64,000 nucleotides of DNA from JBBQVK01 sp038211735. Its GTDB lineage: Bacteria; Patescibacteriota; Gracilibacteria; Absconditabacterales; Absconditicoccaceae. The notes under the pieces were generated by a model that had not been told where the DNA came from, did no database searches, and worked only from the letters and a program-made list of their open reading frames with translations. The stretch spans positions 248,001-312,000 of the forward strand of contig JBBQVK010000002.1 in assembly GCA_038211735.1 (NCBI GenBank), given 5' to 3'. Positions 30,686-41,855 of this stretch are shown here, one piece after another; position 1 is the stretch's first letter; every line of letters begins with the position of its first letter. The position numbers and the translations under genes were made by a program.

Positions 30686-31993
30686 CTATAAAATCGACTT
30701 CCCCACCAATCTTCCCATAGCCCAGCTGCTGGTGAAGTTATAGCCTCAGGTATGTCAGTCGATATCAAGGATCTCCCCTGCGAAGTAGAGGCCTGCGGTA
30801 AGTTTTGACTCTCCCGTTTCGGGATTTACTTCACTTAGGGTTACGCCTCCTGCAGTGACAAACTCATCTCCAGGTTTGCGCTGGATAAGGGTGAGAGGGA
30901 TTCATTCGCCCAAGAGTTGGCAGAGATGGTGGCGCTGCGCTTTGGAAAGTTGTGCGAGTTGTTGATGTGGATTAAATTGAAAATGGACGAGGAGTGCTTG
31001 GACAAATTTTTTGGTAAAATATTGTATAAGAATTGTTGCTAACTCTTTTTTAGATGAACTGGTAGTTGCTTCAATAAAAAACTCTTGTCGATGATGCATA
31101 GTTTTTGATGCATCAGGTTGGAAAAATAATATATAAGGATGTTCGCGATCGATTTTTATATAAGGCAGGTAGGACGAGAACGCAAAAGTTGCAGGACCAG
31201 AGATACCGAAATGCGTGAGAAGAACAGGGCCTCTAGAACTTATTTTTTCTGCGTGTGTCGATTGATCTACTATTGATTTAGACGCGCGAGCTTTAGGATT
31301 GGTTCATGTCGCAAGAACTCCTTTCACCATTGCATCAGGAAATGCCGTTCCAGAAAGCTCATAGATCCATGTTTCTTCAGTCAAAAAACTATTGAGCGAT
31401 GGGCCCAAAGGGGTGATTGTATGCCCTAACGAACGAGCTCGTGCATAGCCATCTCCTGCAGAGCCGGTATGAGCATAGGCATTCCCTCCAGGAGCTAAGA
31501 CGATAGTGTCGTATGTGTAGGTCTGTTTATCAGTCGTTACGGTAAATCCTGCAATGTTTTTGGCGCGCTCTATATGTGTACATCCTTCTTTGAGATGGAG
31601 GTGCATTTTTTTGTTGCCTTTAAAGAGACGTTCAAACAAGAGCACAATATCTTTTCCATCATCTGAGATAGGAAATACGCGAAGATCTTCTTCTTGTTTT
31701 AATGGAACTCCGTGTTCTTCAAACCGGCGTCTTATAGATCTCGGGCCAAACTGCTTTAGCGCTGGCGTAATAAATACTGCTCCTCTTGGATATTTTTCGA
31801 GCAGCTCTTTTATTTTCACTGTTCAAGTCGTGACATTGCAACGACCTCAGCCGCTAATGATTACTTTGGTTCCCAGTCTGCTATTCTTTTCAAATAAATG
31901 CACCTCACCATCAAAGTCTGAGCGTTCCAAAAAGGTTGCAGCGACCATCATCCCTGCAGCTCATCCTCCTATAATCGCGATTTTTTTGTTCAT
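30686..31993 (-). CDS. HI0933/BaiN-family flavoprotein
   Basis: A 435-residue NAD(P)/FAD-dependent oxidoreductase. The Rossmann start MNKKIAIIGGGAAGMMVAATF binds FAD. LGTKVIISGGGRCNVT follows, then IVLAPGGNAYAHTGSAGDGY. The C-terminal LYFAGEILDIDGHTGGYNF, with UGA glycines, is the family FAD-binding closure. It is full length. The physiological substrate is uncertain; homologues include bile-acid reductases, but most are uncharacterised. Confidence 0.88.
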
Positions 31994-32273
31994 TTATTTT
32001 GCGAGCAATTGAATATACGAATAGTTCATTCGCCTAAAATTATTTCCAGTGTACGAGTAAAGTAATGATTTTAAAGGAAAGTCTAGTATTTTATCGTAAC
32101 TTCAGTATACACTTTCCAATCGACCATTTCAGATCACAAGATCTATTAGTAGTTTCTTGCCATGTAGTGCTAAAACTGTTAGTTTAAATGGACGATTCCG
32201 TTAGTCTTTCAATCAATATGATTGTGGAGATATTGGCCATTTACTACTTTTTTAGTTATTAGAAATATTTTCT

Positions 32274-34187
32274 ATGACATTATTCTCAGAAATGGGGCTT
32301 TCAGCCTCAACTTTAGCCGCTCTTGAAAGTAAAGGCTTCGACAAAGCAACGCCTATTCAAGCCGCCTGTATTCCAATTTTATTAAAATGAACCAAAGATA
32401 TTATCGGTCAGGCAGCAACTGGTACGGGTAAAACCGCAGCATTCGCGATTCCTATGATCGAAAATATCGACACGACAAATAACGTCGTACAAGCAATTAT
32501 CTTAACTCCTACCAGAGAGCTCGCTATTCAGGTAGCGGAAGAGATAGCAACCCTCAAAGGGAATAAAAGACTTTCAATAGCATTGCTCTACGGTGGAGCT
32601 GCGATGGGGACACAGATCCAAGCGCTCAGACAAGGGGTTCATCTCGTCGTCGGTACGCCAGGAAGAGTGATCGACCATTTGGAAAAGAAAAGACTTAACC
32701 TTAGTCAAATTCGTTACCTCGTCTTGGATGAAGCAGACGAAATGTTAAATATGGGATTCTTGGAAGAGATCGAAAAGATTCTTAAAATGGCTAACCCTGA
32801 AAAACAGATGTTATGCTTCTCAGCGACTATGCCTGCTGCAATCAAGAAAGTTGCAGAAAAATATATGAGAGAGTATGAGTTTGTGAAGGTAGAAGGCCAG
32901 CAGATCGCAGGCGGGAATACTACGCAGATTTATGTAGAAGTCTATGAACGTGACAAGTTTGAAGCACTGAGTAGAATTATCGATAGTGAAAAAGAGCTCT
33001 ATGGTATTATTTTCTGTAGAACCAAAAGAGAGTGTGACGAGCTTGGATCGCATCTCCAAAGCAGAGGATACCTAGCGAGCGCGCTTCATGGCGACATGGA
33101 TCAGAAAGAGAGAGAAAGAATCTTAAATAGATTTAAGAAAAAACAGGCGATGATTTTGGTAGCGACTGATGTTGCTGCTAGAGGAATCGATGTCAACAAT
33201 CTGACGCACGTTATCAACTACCATATCCCACAAGACCCAGAGAGTTATACGCATAGAATTGGAAGAACGGGAAGAGCAGGAAGCAAGGGAGTTGCAATCA
33301 CGTTCATTACGCCAAGCGAATATAGAAAACTTGCATTCATCCAAAGAATGACCAAAGCGGAGATCAAGAAGGAGAAGATACCAACCATTGAAAGCGTTGT
33401 AGCACAAAAGAAACAGCATGTATTCGCACAACTTCGTGAAGCAATGAAAGAGGATCTAGGAACCTTTACAGCACTCGCAAATGAGATGAAAGAGCTGGGA
33501 GATACAGAAAATCTCTTACCTGCCTTGCTTAAGATAGCTTTTGCAGACCAGTTGGAGATAAGTAACTATAAAAATATTCAAGAAGTGAATTCATCATCTT
33601 CAGAAAGCCTAAGAACAGGAAAGACAAGATTGTTCGTAGCTCGTGGAAGATCACATGGATATGACCCTAAAAAGCTCATAGAATGGATCAAAGAAGAGGC
33701 AGGAGTGGAAGAAAAGGATATTTCTGATATTACGGTACTCGAAGAGTTCAGTTTCGTGACCTGCCCATTTGCAGAAGCTGAGATTATCATCGATGCATTC
33801 CAAAGCAAACCAGGAAGATCCCTTGTTTCTAGATCGAAAGAGAAGGGAGCTAGAAGCTCAAGCGGATGAGGAGGATCATCAGGAGGGTATAGAGGCGGTT
33901 CAAGATCAAATGGGGGAGGTTCTTCAGGGTGATATAGAGGATCTTCGAGTTCAACTGGAGGCGGATCTTCAGGGGGATATAGAGGCGGACCAAGATCTGA
34001 TGCACCAAGAACTTCTAGCAGTTCTGCAGGAGGGAGTTCATCTAGTGGCGCGCGTTCAGGCGGGTACAGAGGAGCAGGCTCAAGTTCATCTGGTGGAAAG
34101 TCTTCAGGTAGCAGTTCAAGCAGTTGAGGTTCTCGTTCGGGAGGATACAAATGAGGCTCAAACGATAAAGGCGGGTACCGCAAATAA
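32274..34187 (+). CDS. DEAD-box RNA helicase with GUCT domain and Gly/Ser-rich tail
   Basis: A 637-residue helicase of the DeaD/CsdA/DbpA group. Q motif KGFDKATPIQ, motif I AATGTGKT, PTRELA, GTPGR, DEAD within VLDEADEM, SAT, and HRIGRTGRAG are all present. After the helicase core, a GUCT/DbpA-type RNA-binding domain (RLFVARGRSHGYDPKKLIEWI) is followed by about 115 residues of Ser, Gly, Arg and Tyr (SSGGYRGG units), likely disordered and RNA-binding. Four UGA glycines lie in the tail. The 280-base leader has a small hairpin at 32214-32235. Confidence 0.93.
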
Positions 34188-34230
34188 ATCAAATTAATAT
34201 TATTTATTAGTTATCAGCATCTAAAAACAT

Positions 34231-34250
34231 AAGGCAAATTGCCGTTTTTT
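34231..34250 (+). terminator. Terminator of the helicase gene
   Basis: GGCAA and TTGCC pair around a single A, followed by G and six T residues; the stem is short. Confidence 0.55.
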
Positions 34251-34304
34251 GACTTATATTCAAGTACTAAGTATAATATTCCTGTCTATTATTAATTGTT
34301 TTCA

Positions 34305-34784
34305 ATGAGTGTGATTTTCCCGAGTGCAAACGAAGGGAGTAAAGACAAAAAGAAGAGTATTCGTAAAAGGCTTTCGGATGCATATTTTGTGCCAAAAAAT
34401 TTTGAAAAGCATGGTAATGGGAAAATATATGAACAGCTTGGAATAAAAACTTATCAAAAAATAGTCCTAGAGACTGCTGGTAAGCTCTTAAAAACACTCA
34501 GTCCATGAATAAATAATCACAGTAACTCCTATTTTATAGGTGAACATATTGATGAACATACCCTTAGAACTTTTGAAAAGGGAACAAGATTCAATGAATT
34601 AGTTCATGTAGTACAAATTCCGTTAGATTTAGCTATATTTTCCTTATTTGCATCAAACGGTGATCATTCTATTCAAAGTTGAGTATTTTTAGCGTTAACG
34701 GTTTTAAATACGTATTCTGTAATGATGCAAAGGTATAATCGTACAAGGCTGTACGCTATATTTAAAAAAAGATACTGACAATAG
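34305..34784 (+). CDS. Small membrane protein, possibly CrtO-like acyltransferase
   Basis: A 159-residue protein, read through four UGA codons. The N-terminal region is basic (KDKKKSIRKRLSDAYFVPKNFEKHG). IYEQLGIKTYQKIVLETAGKLLK resembles the core of glycosyl-diaponeurosporenoate acyltransferase (CrtO-like) proteins. Two membrane helices follow (VVQIPLDLAIFSLF, VFLALTVLNTYSVM) and a basic tail. The family is tentative and no carotenoid genes are nearby. Confidence 0.45.
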
Positions 34785-34809
34785 AAGTTGGCGGATATCT
34801 CAAATAAAC

Positions 34810-34846
34810 TGTAAAAAATCTGTCAAATAATTGTAAAAAATCTGTA
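34810..34846. promoter_or_regulatory. Two candidate DNA boxes, TGTAAAAAATCTGT, 22 bases apart
   Basis: TGTAAAAAATCTGTC (34810-34824) and TGTAAAAAATCTGTA (34832-34846) repeat at a 22-base spacing, two helical turns. They lie just beyond the stop of the HTH-coiled-coil gene and match further boxes at 35613 and 35741. Confidence 0.65.
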
Positions 34847-34864
34847 AAAAACATAGCAATATAC

Positions 34865-35572
34865 TTATGAAACTCATCGCAATATGAAAATATTTACTGC
34901 TACAAATCCGCAGTATCCAAGCCGGAAATTGAGTTTTCTTTCATAGAGTCTTGTGGAGATTGTCTGTTGTAGAAGGTGATTTTGGATATGTTCTATCTCT
35001 TTATGTTGTGCAGAAATAGTAGAAACGAGTTTCTGTTCATGGATATAGAGCGTGTTTTTGGTGTCAAATATAAGATCGTTTTTTGCAGTAGCTATCTCAT
35101 TGGTTAGGTCGTCTTTGAGTTCATACGCTTGCTTGTGAAGACGGAGGAGGTCGTCTTGAAGATTATGTAAAGAATCAATATTTGCATATTTTAACGCTCC
35201 TTTTTCAAATGCGGATCTTCTAAACCCTTGAGATCCTTGTGTTTTGTTACCTTGGTTCTCACGCGACATATCTTCTCCGATCCCATATCGATTGACTGGT
35301 CACGTAGGTTCTTCCTCAATCACCTGTATTGGCTGTCCCGAAAGGTCTTGATGAGAGCCATCTAGAGCCGAATAGGAAGAGAATCCTTCATTGGGGAGGA
35401 GCTCAATATAGTCGTTTACTAGCTTTTCGATATCGCTTTTTTTGAGATAGAGCTTGTTATTGATCTTTTTACTTTCTATAAGACCTTTGTTTACATAATT
35501 GTAAAAGGTCTGTCTGGTTCTCCCATATACATCAGCAGCTTCGTTGATATGAATGTACTCATCGGTAGCCAT
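34865..35572 (-). CDS. MerR-like HTH protein with coiled coil and C-terminal hydrophobic segment
   Basis: Two standard-code ORFs join through a UGA glycine into 235 residues. The N-terminus is a MerR-type winged helix (YIHINEAADVYGRTRQTFYNYV, then NKLYLKKSDIEKL). A proline/serine linker follows, then a coiled coil of about 80 residues (LHNLQDDLLRLHKQAYELKD...), and finally LGYCGFVAVNIFILRGVS, short enough to be a membrane anchor. The layout recalls RacA-like chromosome anchors more than an effector-binding MerR. Four copies of a candidate box surround it, one 41 bases upstream of the start. Confidence 0.7.
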
Positions 35573-35612
35573 AGCATGTATTGACGAAATTAAAAAACTA
35601 GTTCTACATATA

Positions 35613-35627
35613 GACAGATTTTTGACA
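35613..35627 (-). promoter_or_regulatory. Candidate DNA box TGTCAAAAATCTGTC
   Basis: On the minus strand it matches the boxes at 34810 and 34832 with one mismatch. It lies 41 bases upstream of the HTH gene start, suggesting autoregulation. Confidence 0.6.
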
Positions 35628-35740
35628 ATTTCAAGAGAAGATTGGAACCATAAGATATCGCTAGGTGAATATTTCCTCTTGTTTATTGGAAATCTAAGGG
35701 TATACGCATTTAATACATCATTTTTTACTGGAGGTACCGC

Positions 35741-35755
35741 TGTAAAAAAACTGTC
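35741..35755 (+). promoter_or_regulatory. Candidate DNA box TGTAAAAAAACTGTC
   Basis: Fourth copy of the box (one mismatch), ten bases upstream of the -35 element of the surface protein promoter, where an activator would bind. Confidence 0.6.
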
Positions 35756-35764
35756 AAATTGGAC

Positions 35765-35833
35765 TTGACATATTACAATAAAAAGTTATATATGTTTTAT
35801 AGTCTAACGAGTTCAAAAACAAAAACATATATA
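35765..35833 (+). promoter_or_regulatory. Strong promoter with operator-like inverted repeat
   Basis: Consensus TTGACA (35765-35770), a 16-base spacer, then TATATA (35787-35792). A perfect 12-bp inverted repeat, TATATATGTTTT and AAAACATATATA (35787-35798 and 35822-35833), starts at the -10 element. It could be an operator or a leader stem. The ATG of the surface protein is at 35918. Confidence 0.65.
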
Positions 35834-35917
35834 GAAAACCTGCACAGCCCTAAGCATTTGCGGATTTTTTTGTTCTAGATTTTGCATAGTATTTTTACCC
35901 TCTACGAATATATACTT

Positions 35918-38900
35918 ATGATTACATTACGTCTTTCTCTTACACAACGCAAAGCACTCTACGGGATTATGTCTCTTGGATTGTTTTTGAACAGTGTGAT
36001 TCCTTCTGTATTACATGCAGAAGATGGAATACAACAAGATTCTACTAGTGCCGAACAAACTTTTTGAGAGCAGACTCCTACTGATGTAGGTAATGACACA
36101 GGAGAAGATGGTGGCGTACTTCCATCACAGCTGCTTAACGTAGGACCTCAAGAGTGTTCAGCATATTACGACTATCTCGATTATAATAACGATGGCGCAG
36201 TCAATGCGTACGACTCGCAGGAAGTGTTCCTATGGATGTGGGGAGCACATGGTGCTTGGGACGGGACGTTAGGTTTTGAGTGTCCTCCAAGCGATAATTT
36301 TCAAGAAAAAATTTGTGATCTAAATAATGATAATCAAGTTACGATTGCAGATATGCTCGTATTTCAAAATGTTATCTTAGGGTATTCTAATTTCGGTGAA
36401 GTATGTGGAGACGGAATCGATAATGATTGTAATGGATCTATTGACGACGGATGTGAAGATGTAAGAGTAGAATGTGTTCCTTACTATCCTCAGTTCGATT
36501 ACAACTATGATGGAGTATTGGATAGTGCTGATACTACTATCTTAGCTGGTGTACTCGCAAACTCTACAGGGTCCATTCTTTGCCCTACAGACTTCCCAAG
36601 AGGGGCTGATTGTGATATCAACGACGATTACCTACTTACTCAAACAGATATCAATGAACTATTCCAAGTTATCAATTGAATCGATCGTGATTTTGGAGAA
36701 ATTTGTGCTGATGGAATTGACAATAACTGTGATGGACTTACTGACAGTGAAGACCAGTTTTGTGAAGATCTTCTCGATGGTATTTGTAAAGATCCTGTAA
36801 CTGAAATAATTATCTATAACAATGAAACCTACACGTCTTACCCAGCAGGAGGTGTAGCACATACTAACCCAGTTCTTCTCAATGGAGAGGTGGTAGGTGG
36901 TGCTCAATCAGTGATGATCGTAGTAAGCCCTCCAGGAAATACTGGTGATGTGACTATCTATAATGTCCCAGTAGATGAAGAAGGATATTGGGAGATCTGG
37001 TTACCACTTAACGCAGATGCACTTGATGACAATCACGATATTGGAATGCTTATGTGGGTAAAAGCTATTCATGCAGATCCAGATTGTGGAATGCCATTGG
37101 TAAGAGACATTGAAATTGATTTCCAAGGACCAGAATGCCCTGCAGGAACAGATCCAGATGGTGATGGTGTTTGTGGAATTGATGATAACTGTCCTGATGT
37201 AGATAACCCAGATCAAACAGATACAGACGGAGATGGAATCGGTGACGCGTGTGATGAAGATGCTTGTCCTCCAGAAATGGATGCAGACGGTGACGGAGTA
37301 TGCGACACTACTGATAATTGTGTTGATAATCCAAATCCAAATCAAGAAGATACAGATGGTGATGGAGTCGGTAATGTGTGTGACAACTGTCCACAAGTAG
37401 CTAACCCAAATCAAACAGATACAGACGGAGATGGAATTGGGGATGCATGTGATGACAATAACTTCGAATGTGAAGATCCAATTATTAATTTAGCGATAAC
37501 AAGTCATACAAATAATCAAACAGTAACAACCCCTACGGTTCTCTTAACAGGGACAGTAGATGGAGGAGTGGCAAATGTTACAATTACCTTGAGTGGAACT
37601 ACGGGAGGATTCCCAGCAACAGTTAATGGAACTACGTGGTCAGTCTTATTGCCAGTACAAGTAGGACCTAACACCTTTATCGTTACTGCCTTACCAAGTG
37701 ATCCTTACTGCTTTATCGTACATACAGCTATAACACTTATCTATCAAGTAGTAGCTCCTTACTGTGGAGATGGAATCATAAATCTAGACTTTGAACAGTG
37801 TGATGATGGAAATAATCAGGATGGAGACGGTTGTTCTGCAACTTGTCAGAATGAAAATAACCAACCAAAATGTGGAGATGGAATTCTACAACCAGGTGAA
37901 GAGTGTGATGATGGAAATAATCAAAACGGAGACGGTTGTTCTGCAACTTGTGAAGACGAGGGAGGAAATCAATTCTGTGGAGATGGAATTCTACAACCAG
38001 GTGAACAATGTGATGATGGAAATCATATCAATGGAGACGGATGTTCAGCAACTTGTACCAATGAAAGCACAGTCCCTTACTGTGGAGATGGAATTCTTCA
38101 AGCAGGTGAACAATGTGATGATGGAAATCATATCAATGGAGACGGATGTTCTTCTACTTGTCAAAATGAAGGAGGAAATCCAATCTGTGGAGATGGAATC
38201 ATACAAGCAGGCGAGGAGTGTGACGATGGGAATACTATAAGTGGAGACGGATGTTCAGCAACTTGTGATGACGAAGGTACGGATGGAGAGTGTGTTGCGC
38301 CAGTAACAACTCTTACGATTACTAGTCATCTTAGCGGGGCAACTGTTACTTCTTCTCCGGTAACACTTTCTGGTGACGTTACCGGTGGTGTAGATGCTAT
38401 CCATGTAACAAATCATACAAATAACCAAACTGTACAAGCAACTGTTAGTGGTACTACATGGACTGCTACTATCGCGCTTGTATCTGCTAGTGGGAACGGA
38501 GCAGTAAATAACATAGAAGTTGTTGCAACTCCTCAAGATGGTGACTGTGACAACGTTTCACAAGCAATCAATCTTCTTCTCAAAGGAAATAATGGTGGAG
38601 ATGTCTGTGTCGATCCAATCACACTAACAATTACAACTCCTGCAAACAATACCACTATTAGTTCTTCTTCAATTGTTGTATCTGGAACCGTGGCATTAAA
38701 TGCTAATGGACTTACCGTCAACGGACTAGCTGTAAGCTTCTCTGGTGGTGTATATGAAACAACTGTTGCATTAGCTGTAGGTAACAATGTTATCACTGTC
38801 GCTGCAACTCACCCAACCGATCTTGCATGTAACGTAAGTACTCAAGTAAATGTAAGAAGAAATTGAGGTGGTGGATGACATAATTCTTCAATCACCTGTG

Positions 38901-39148
38901 GAGACAATGAAGTTAATACGTCTAAAGGTGAGGAGTGTGACGATGGAAACACCCGTAGTGGTGATGGATGTTCAAGTAGCTGCCAGCTCGAAGATAAATC
39001 AGTATCAAGTATAAAACGTAAGGTTAAGGAGATGTTGAAAGATCGTCCTCAACCAATCGGATTTGTATTGCCACCAGAACTAGCAGATACGGGACGAGTA
39101 GCTAGAGCATATCACTCACTTAGATGAGGACAGCTAAGCGGTAAATAA
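35918..39148 (+). CDS. Giant cysteine-rich surface protein with Ca-binding and DUF4215 repeats
   Basis: A 1,076-residue exported protein with a signal peptide ending near LHAEDG. Modules in order: dockerin-like Ca loops (DYNNDGAVNAYDSQE, DLNNDNQVTIADM, DYNYDGVLDSADT, DINDDYLLTQTD); CGDGIDNDCNGSIDDGCED; thrombospondin-type-3 repeats (DTDGDGIGDACD); an Ig-like domain; five DUF4215 repeats (CGDGILQPGEECDDGNN...GDGCSATC); two more Ig-like domains; then a last DUF4215 repeat. The C-terminus ends LRGGQLSGK without a membrane helix. UGA codons join the pieces. It is probably a calcium-stabilised surface or adhesion protein; the nearby sortases suggest cell-wall context. Confidence 0.85.
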
Positions 39149-39160
39149 TTATATCTCTTT

Positions 39161-39202
39161 ATAGCAAGCTCTTTGTATCGTATTGATCAAAGAGCTTTCT
39201 AT
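39161..39202 (+). terminator. Hairpin after the surface protein gene
   Basis: ATAGCAAGCTCTTTG and CAAAGAGCTTTCTAT form a long stem with a 12-base loop. Few T residues follow, so it may be a Rho-type pause or a processing site. Confidence 0.5.
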
Positions 39203-39252
39203 AAAAGGGGGATACTTAGTGTTTTCTTGAGCTTTATTGGGCGTTTTACTTA

Positions 39253-39630
39253 ATGAAGAACATCAACGATCGCATGAGTCGTTTACGAAATAAGTTCCTA
39301 TGGAGTCAGCTATTAGCAGGAGCATTTCTAGCACTATTGCTACGGACTCTCCCTGTGGGAGCATATCAGCATACCGCTCGAGACGTGGTAGCTACAATTT
39401 TTGTATTTTATCTGCCAGGTTATCGGCTGTCACTTTGGTTTTTTAAGATAGGGGAACTTTCTGTATTTGAGAGGACCATCATGAGCTGAGCAATTTCGTT
39501 GGCGGTGGTTTCATTTGTAACGTTGTATATGTTTACTAGATGATATGAAATTACCACGATGCAATTTTTCATAGGAGACTGGGTTATTATTCTATGTAGT
39601 TTCATTTGACTTATGTTTGTTAAACAATAG
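39253..39630 (+). CDS. Small polytopic membrane protein
   Basis: A 125-residue protein with about four hydrophobic helices (QLLAGAFLALLLRTLPVGAY, VVATIFVFYLPGYRLSLW, AISLAVVSFVTLYMFTRGY, WVIILCSFIGLMFV). Three UGA glycines lie in frame. Not recognised. It precedes another membrane protein and the sortase pair, so it may belong to the same surface-assembly cluster. Confidence 0.6.
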
Positions 39631-39725
39631 TACAGACCTAATAGATACAGATATATAAGGTGCATCAAGTGAGTATGGTACGATGGTAAGAGGTAAATAG
39701 TCCAATCTTTTTACTCTTAATTCAT

Positions 39726-40766
39726 ATGCCTATGTATGCTAAACTTCTGATTAAGGCTGCTGTCTTATTGCTCGTAATCAATGTAGCATTGATCGGAGTG
39801 ATTACCCACCATTTGCCATGGCTTGCAGTTGCAATTTTCAATCTTATCGCATTATTTGTTTTGTTGTTTCAAGAACGTAGTGTGTTCCAGACAACAGCAT
39901 CTCCCAACAAAAGAATTCTGTTTACTTCAGATGTATTTTGATGGATATCTTTAGGAATTGGAATAATAATTCGAGGATTATCTGCTTATTGGGAAACGAG
40001 TATGCCACCGATATTGCTATGAGTATTGTGATGAGCTCTTTTCTATTTGCTTTGCGTGGCGGTATTTGGGCTTTCTTCAACTACCTACCTGAGGGATAGT
40101 GGAGTGAGAGTAATTGGCATTGTTGCTCTCCTGATTGTTTTAGGAGTGATGGCTCAACGATTTGGGATAATTTCAGTTAGCTCTTTGAATCAATCATACA
40201 ATAATTTGATTGGACGACGACAACATACTTTACAAGGCATTGTGGTAGATACAGACGTTGTCATTCCGCCTCAACCGGTCAGGATCGAACAGGTCTCCCC
40301 ACCAGTTACTACTGGTAATATACAACAACCAGAAAATAAAACGGGCAACCTAGTAAAACCAGCTGATACGAAAAATGACGATGATGGGAAAATATTTAAC
40401 ACATCGGTAAGCTCGAAAGAAGGAACATTGACGTTCGAAAATTTCTTGCCGGTCTTGTTCGCTACATTGGATATTCCTGCTTCAACAAATAATTATACGT
40501 TTACCTTTGTCGATCGTCTAAGTACATTATATCCAAGCTTTGTCCTAGCGCGTGACTATTCTATGATTGGGACAAACATCAACCCACAAAGCAACATTTC
40601 CTGTCAGACCTTAATGGTATTGCTTGGGCTTGCGCAGAAGCGAGGAGTAACCTACACATCAGCTACCGTGCTGGACGCATTCTGGGCAGAAGCGGTTGAG
40701 AAAGGATATACAGCCTATGGATGTGATGACCGCACTGCGATTGCACAGCGATCTGACCTACCTTAG
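39726..40766 (+). CDS. Membrane-anchored protein with extracytoplasmic C-terminal domain
   Basis: A 346-residue protein. Five to six membrane helices are followed by a Pro/Asn-rich linker and a folded C-terminal domain of about 110 residues. That domain (FENFLPVLFATLDIPASTNN, FVDRLSTLYPSFVLARDYSMIG) has the length and Phe/Ala spacing of S-layer-homology-like repeats, but the match is weak. Four UGA codons join the helices. It lies 100 bases ahead of the first sortase. Confidence 0.5.
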
Positions 40767-40872
40767 CCCAGCTTGATAAGAGCGTAGTTTGCCTATATTT
40801 TCATTGAAAAATCAGCCCATTCTCTTATACTCGTCCTGATAAAAGATTCATTTTATATAATTGTTTGATCGT

Positions 40873-41823
40873 ATGAAAAAATTCGTGTTAACGATGGTTT
40901 TAGTATCCGTAGGAAGTTTTGGTCTGACGCATGCACTCACTGATCCATCAATCAAAGAACAAAATTTAGGGATAGATCTCTATTACGAATCAGCAAGTTT
41001 GGAATACCTCCCACCTAGTTGGTTTCAACCAGTTAGTTTGGATGCAGCGCCAGAAGATATTGAACACTGGTTGCTCGATGTGTTGCCGTATGAAGAAGAC
41101 AGATATGCAAATATGTATATGGTTATACCTCAATTAGGATTGGTGACGCCTGTAATAGATATCCCTTGAGGATCTTTGGATTATCAACGTATGGTAGGCG
41201 GGAAAGATATTGCAATCAATAACTATCTAAAAGGTGGTGTTATTGAATACGTAGGGAGCGTTTCTCCTGGACATCGAGGGAAACGTGTAGACTTTGGGCA
41301 TAGTAACTATTACAAATCTGACAATGGAAGATATAAATCTATCTTTTCAAATCTTATGGCGTTAGATGCAGGAGATCAAGTACGATACTATGTCAAACAG
41401 CCAAGTGGGAAATACAAACTCTTTAAGTATGAAGTGACAAAGTCATATCCTACGAATCCAAATAATGTTGCTGCGCTTGCGCGAGATGGAAATGGCGCAG
41501 ATGCGCTTATTTTTGGTTGTTACCATGGACTTGATGGGAGATGGATGGTAGAAGCGACGCTCATTGGACCTGCATTGGATGGTCCAGAAGACGCGAGATA
41601 TGGTGCGCTCTCGACTACTTGGAAGGACAAAGTGAAGGCATCGGTAGCGAAAATTTGACGGATGCCATGGTATATAAAATCGTATCAGATTGTTATCTTG
41701 TTTAAGCGGACTGAAAAAGCTAGGGCGGCCATCTCTGATAAAGACCCTGATATGAAGATGAAACTGCTTATGCTTGATTATATAGAAGAGAAGTTAGCTA
41801 TAATTTATCCAGATTCTCTCTAA
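40873..41823 (+). CDS. Sortase family transpeptidase 1
   Basis: A 316-residue exported enzyme that would cleave LPXTG-like signals and attach proteins to the envelope. After a signal peptide ending near THALTD, the catalytic set is visible: His143 in VDFGHSNYY, Cys216 in ALIFGCYHG, and Arg223 in LDGRWMVEA. The usual TLxTC is ALIFGC, as in divergent CPR sortases. A C-terminal helix follows a UGA glycine. The tandem neighbour is a paralogue. Confidence 0.83.
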
Positions 41824-41855
41824 CGTAAAAGGATTTTTTGTCTATAGTAGTAGTT

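Larger units (their letters stand above)
35573..35917. other. Divergent regulatory region between HTH gene and surface protein gene
   Basis: This 345-base gap holds two boxes (35613-35627 and 35741-35755), a strong promoter toward the surface protein gene, and an inverted repeat overlapping its -10 element. No coding frame is convincing. Confidence 0.6.

Noticed and set aside
33578..34192. 204-residue proline-rich frame antisense to the helicase tail
   Set aside because: It mirrors the Gly/Ser-rich repeats of the helicase; the repetition comes from the sense strand.
39028..39148. LADTG as a sortase signal in the giant surface protein
   Set aside because: No hydrophobic helix or basic tail follows it, so a classical sorting signal is not supported.
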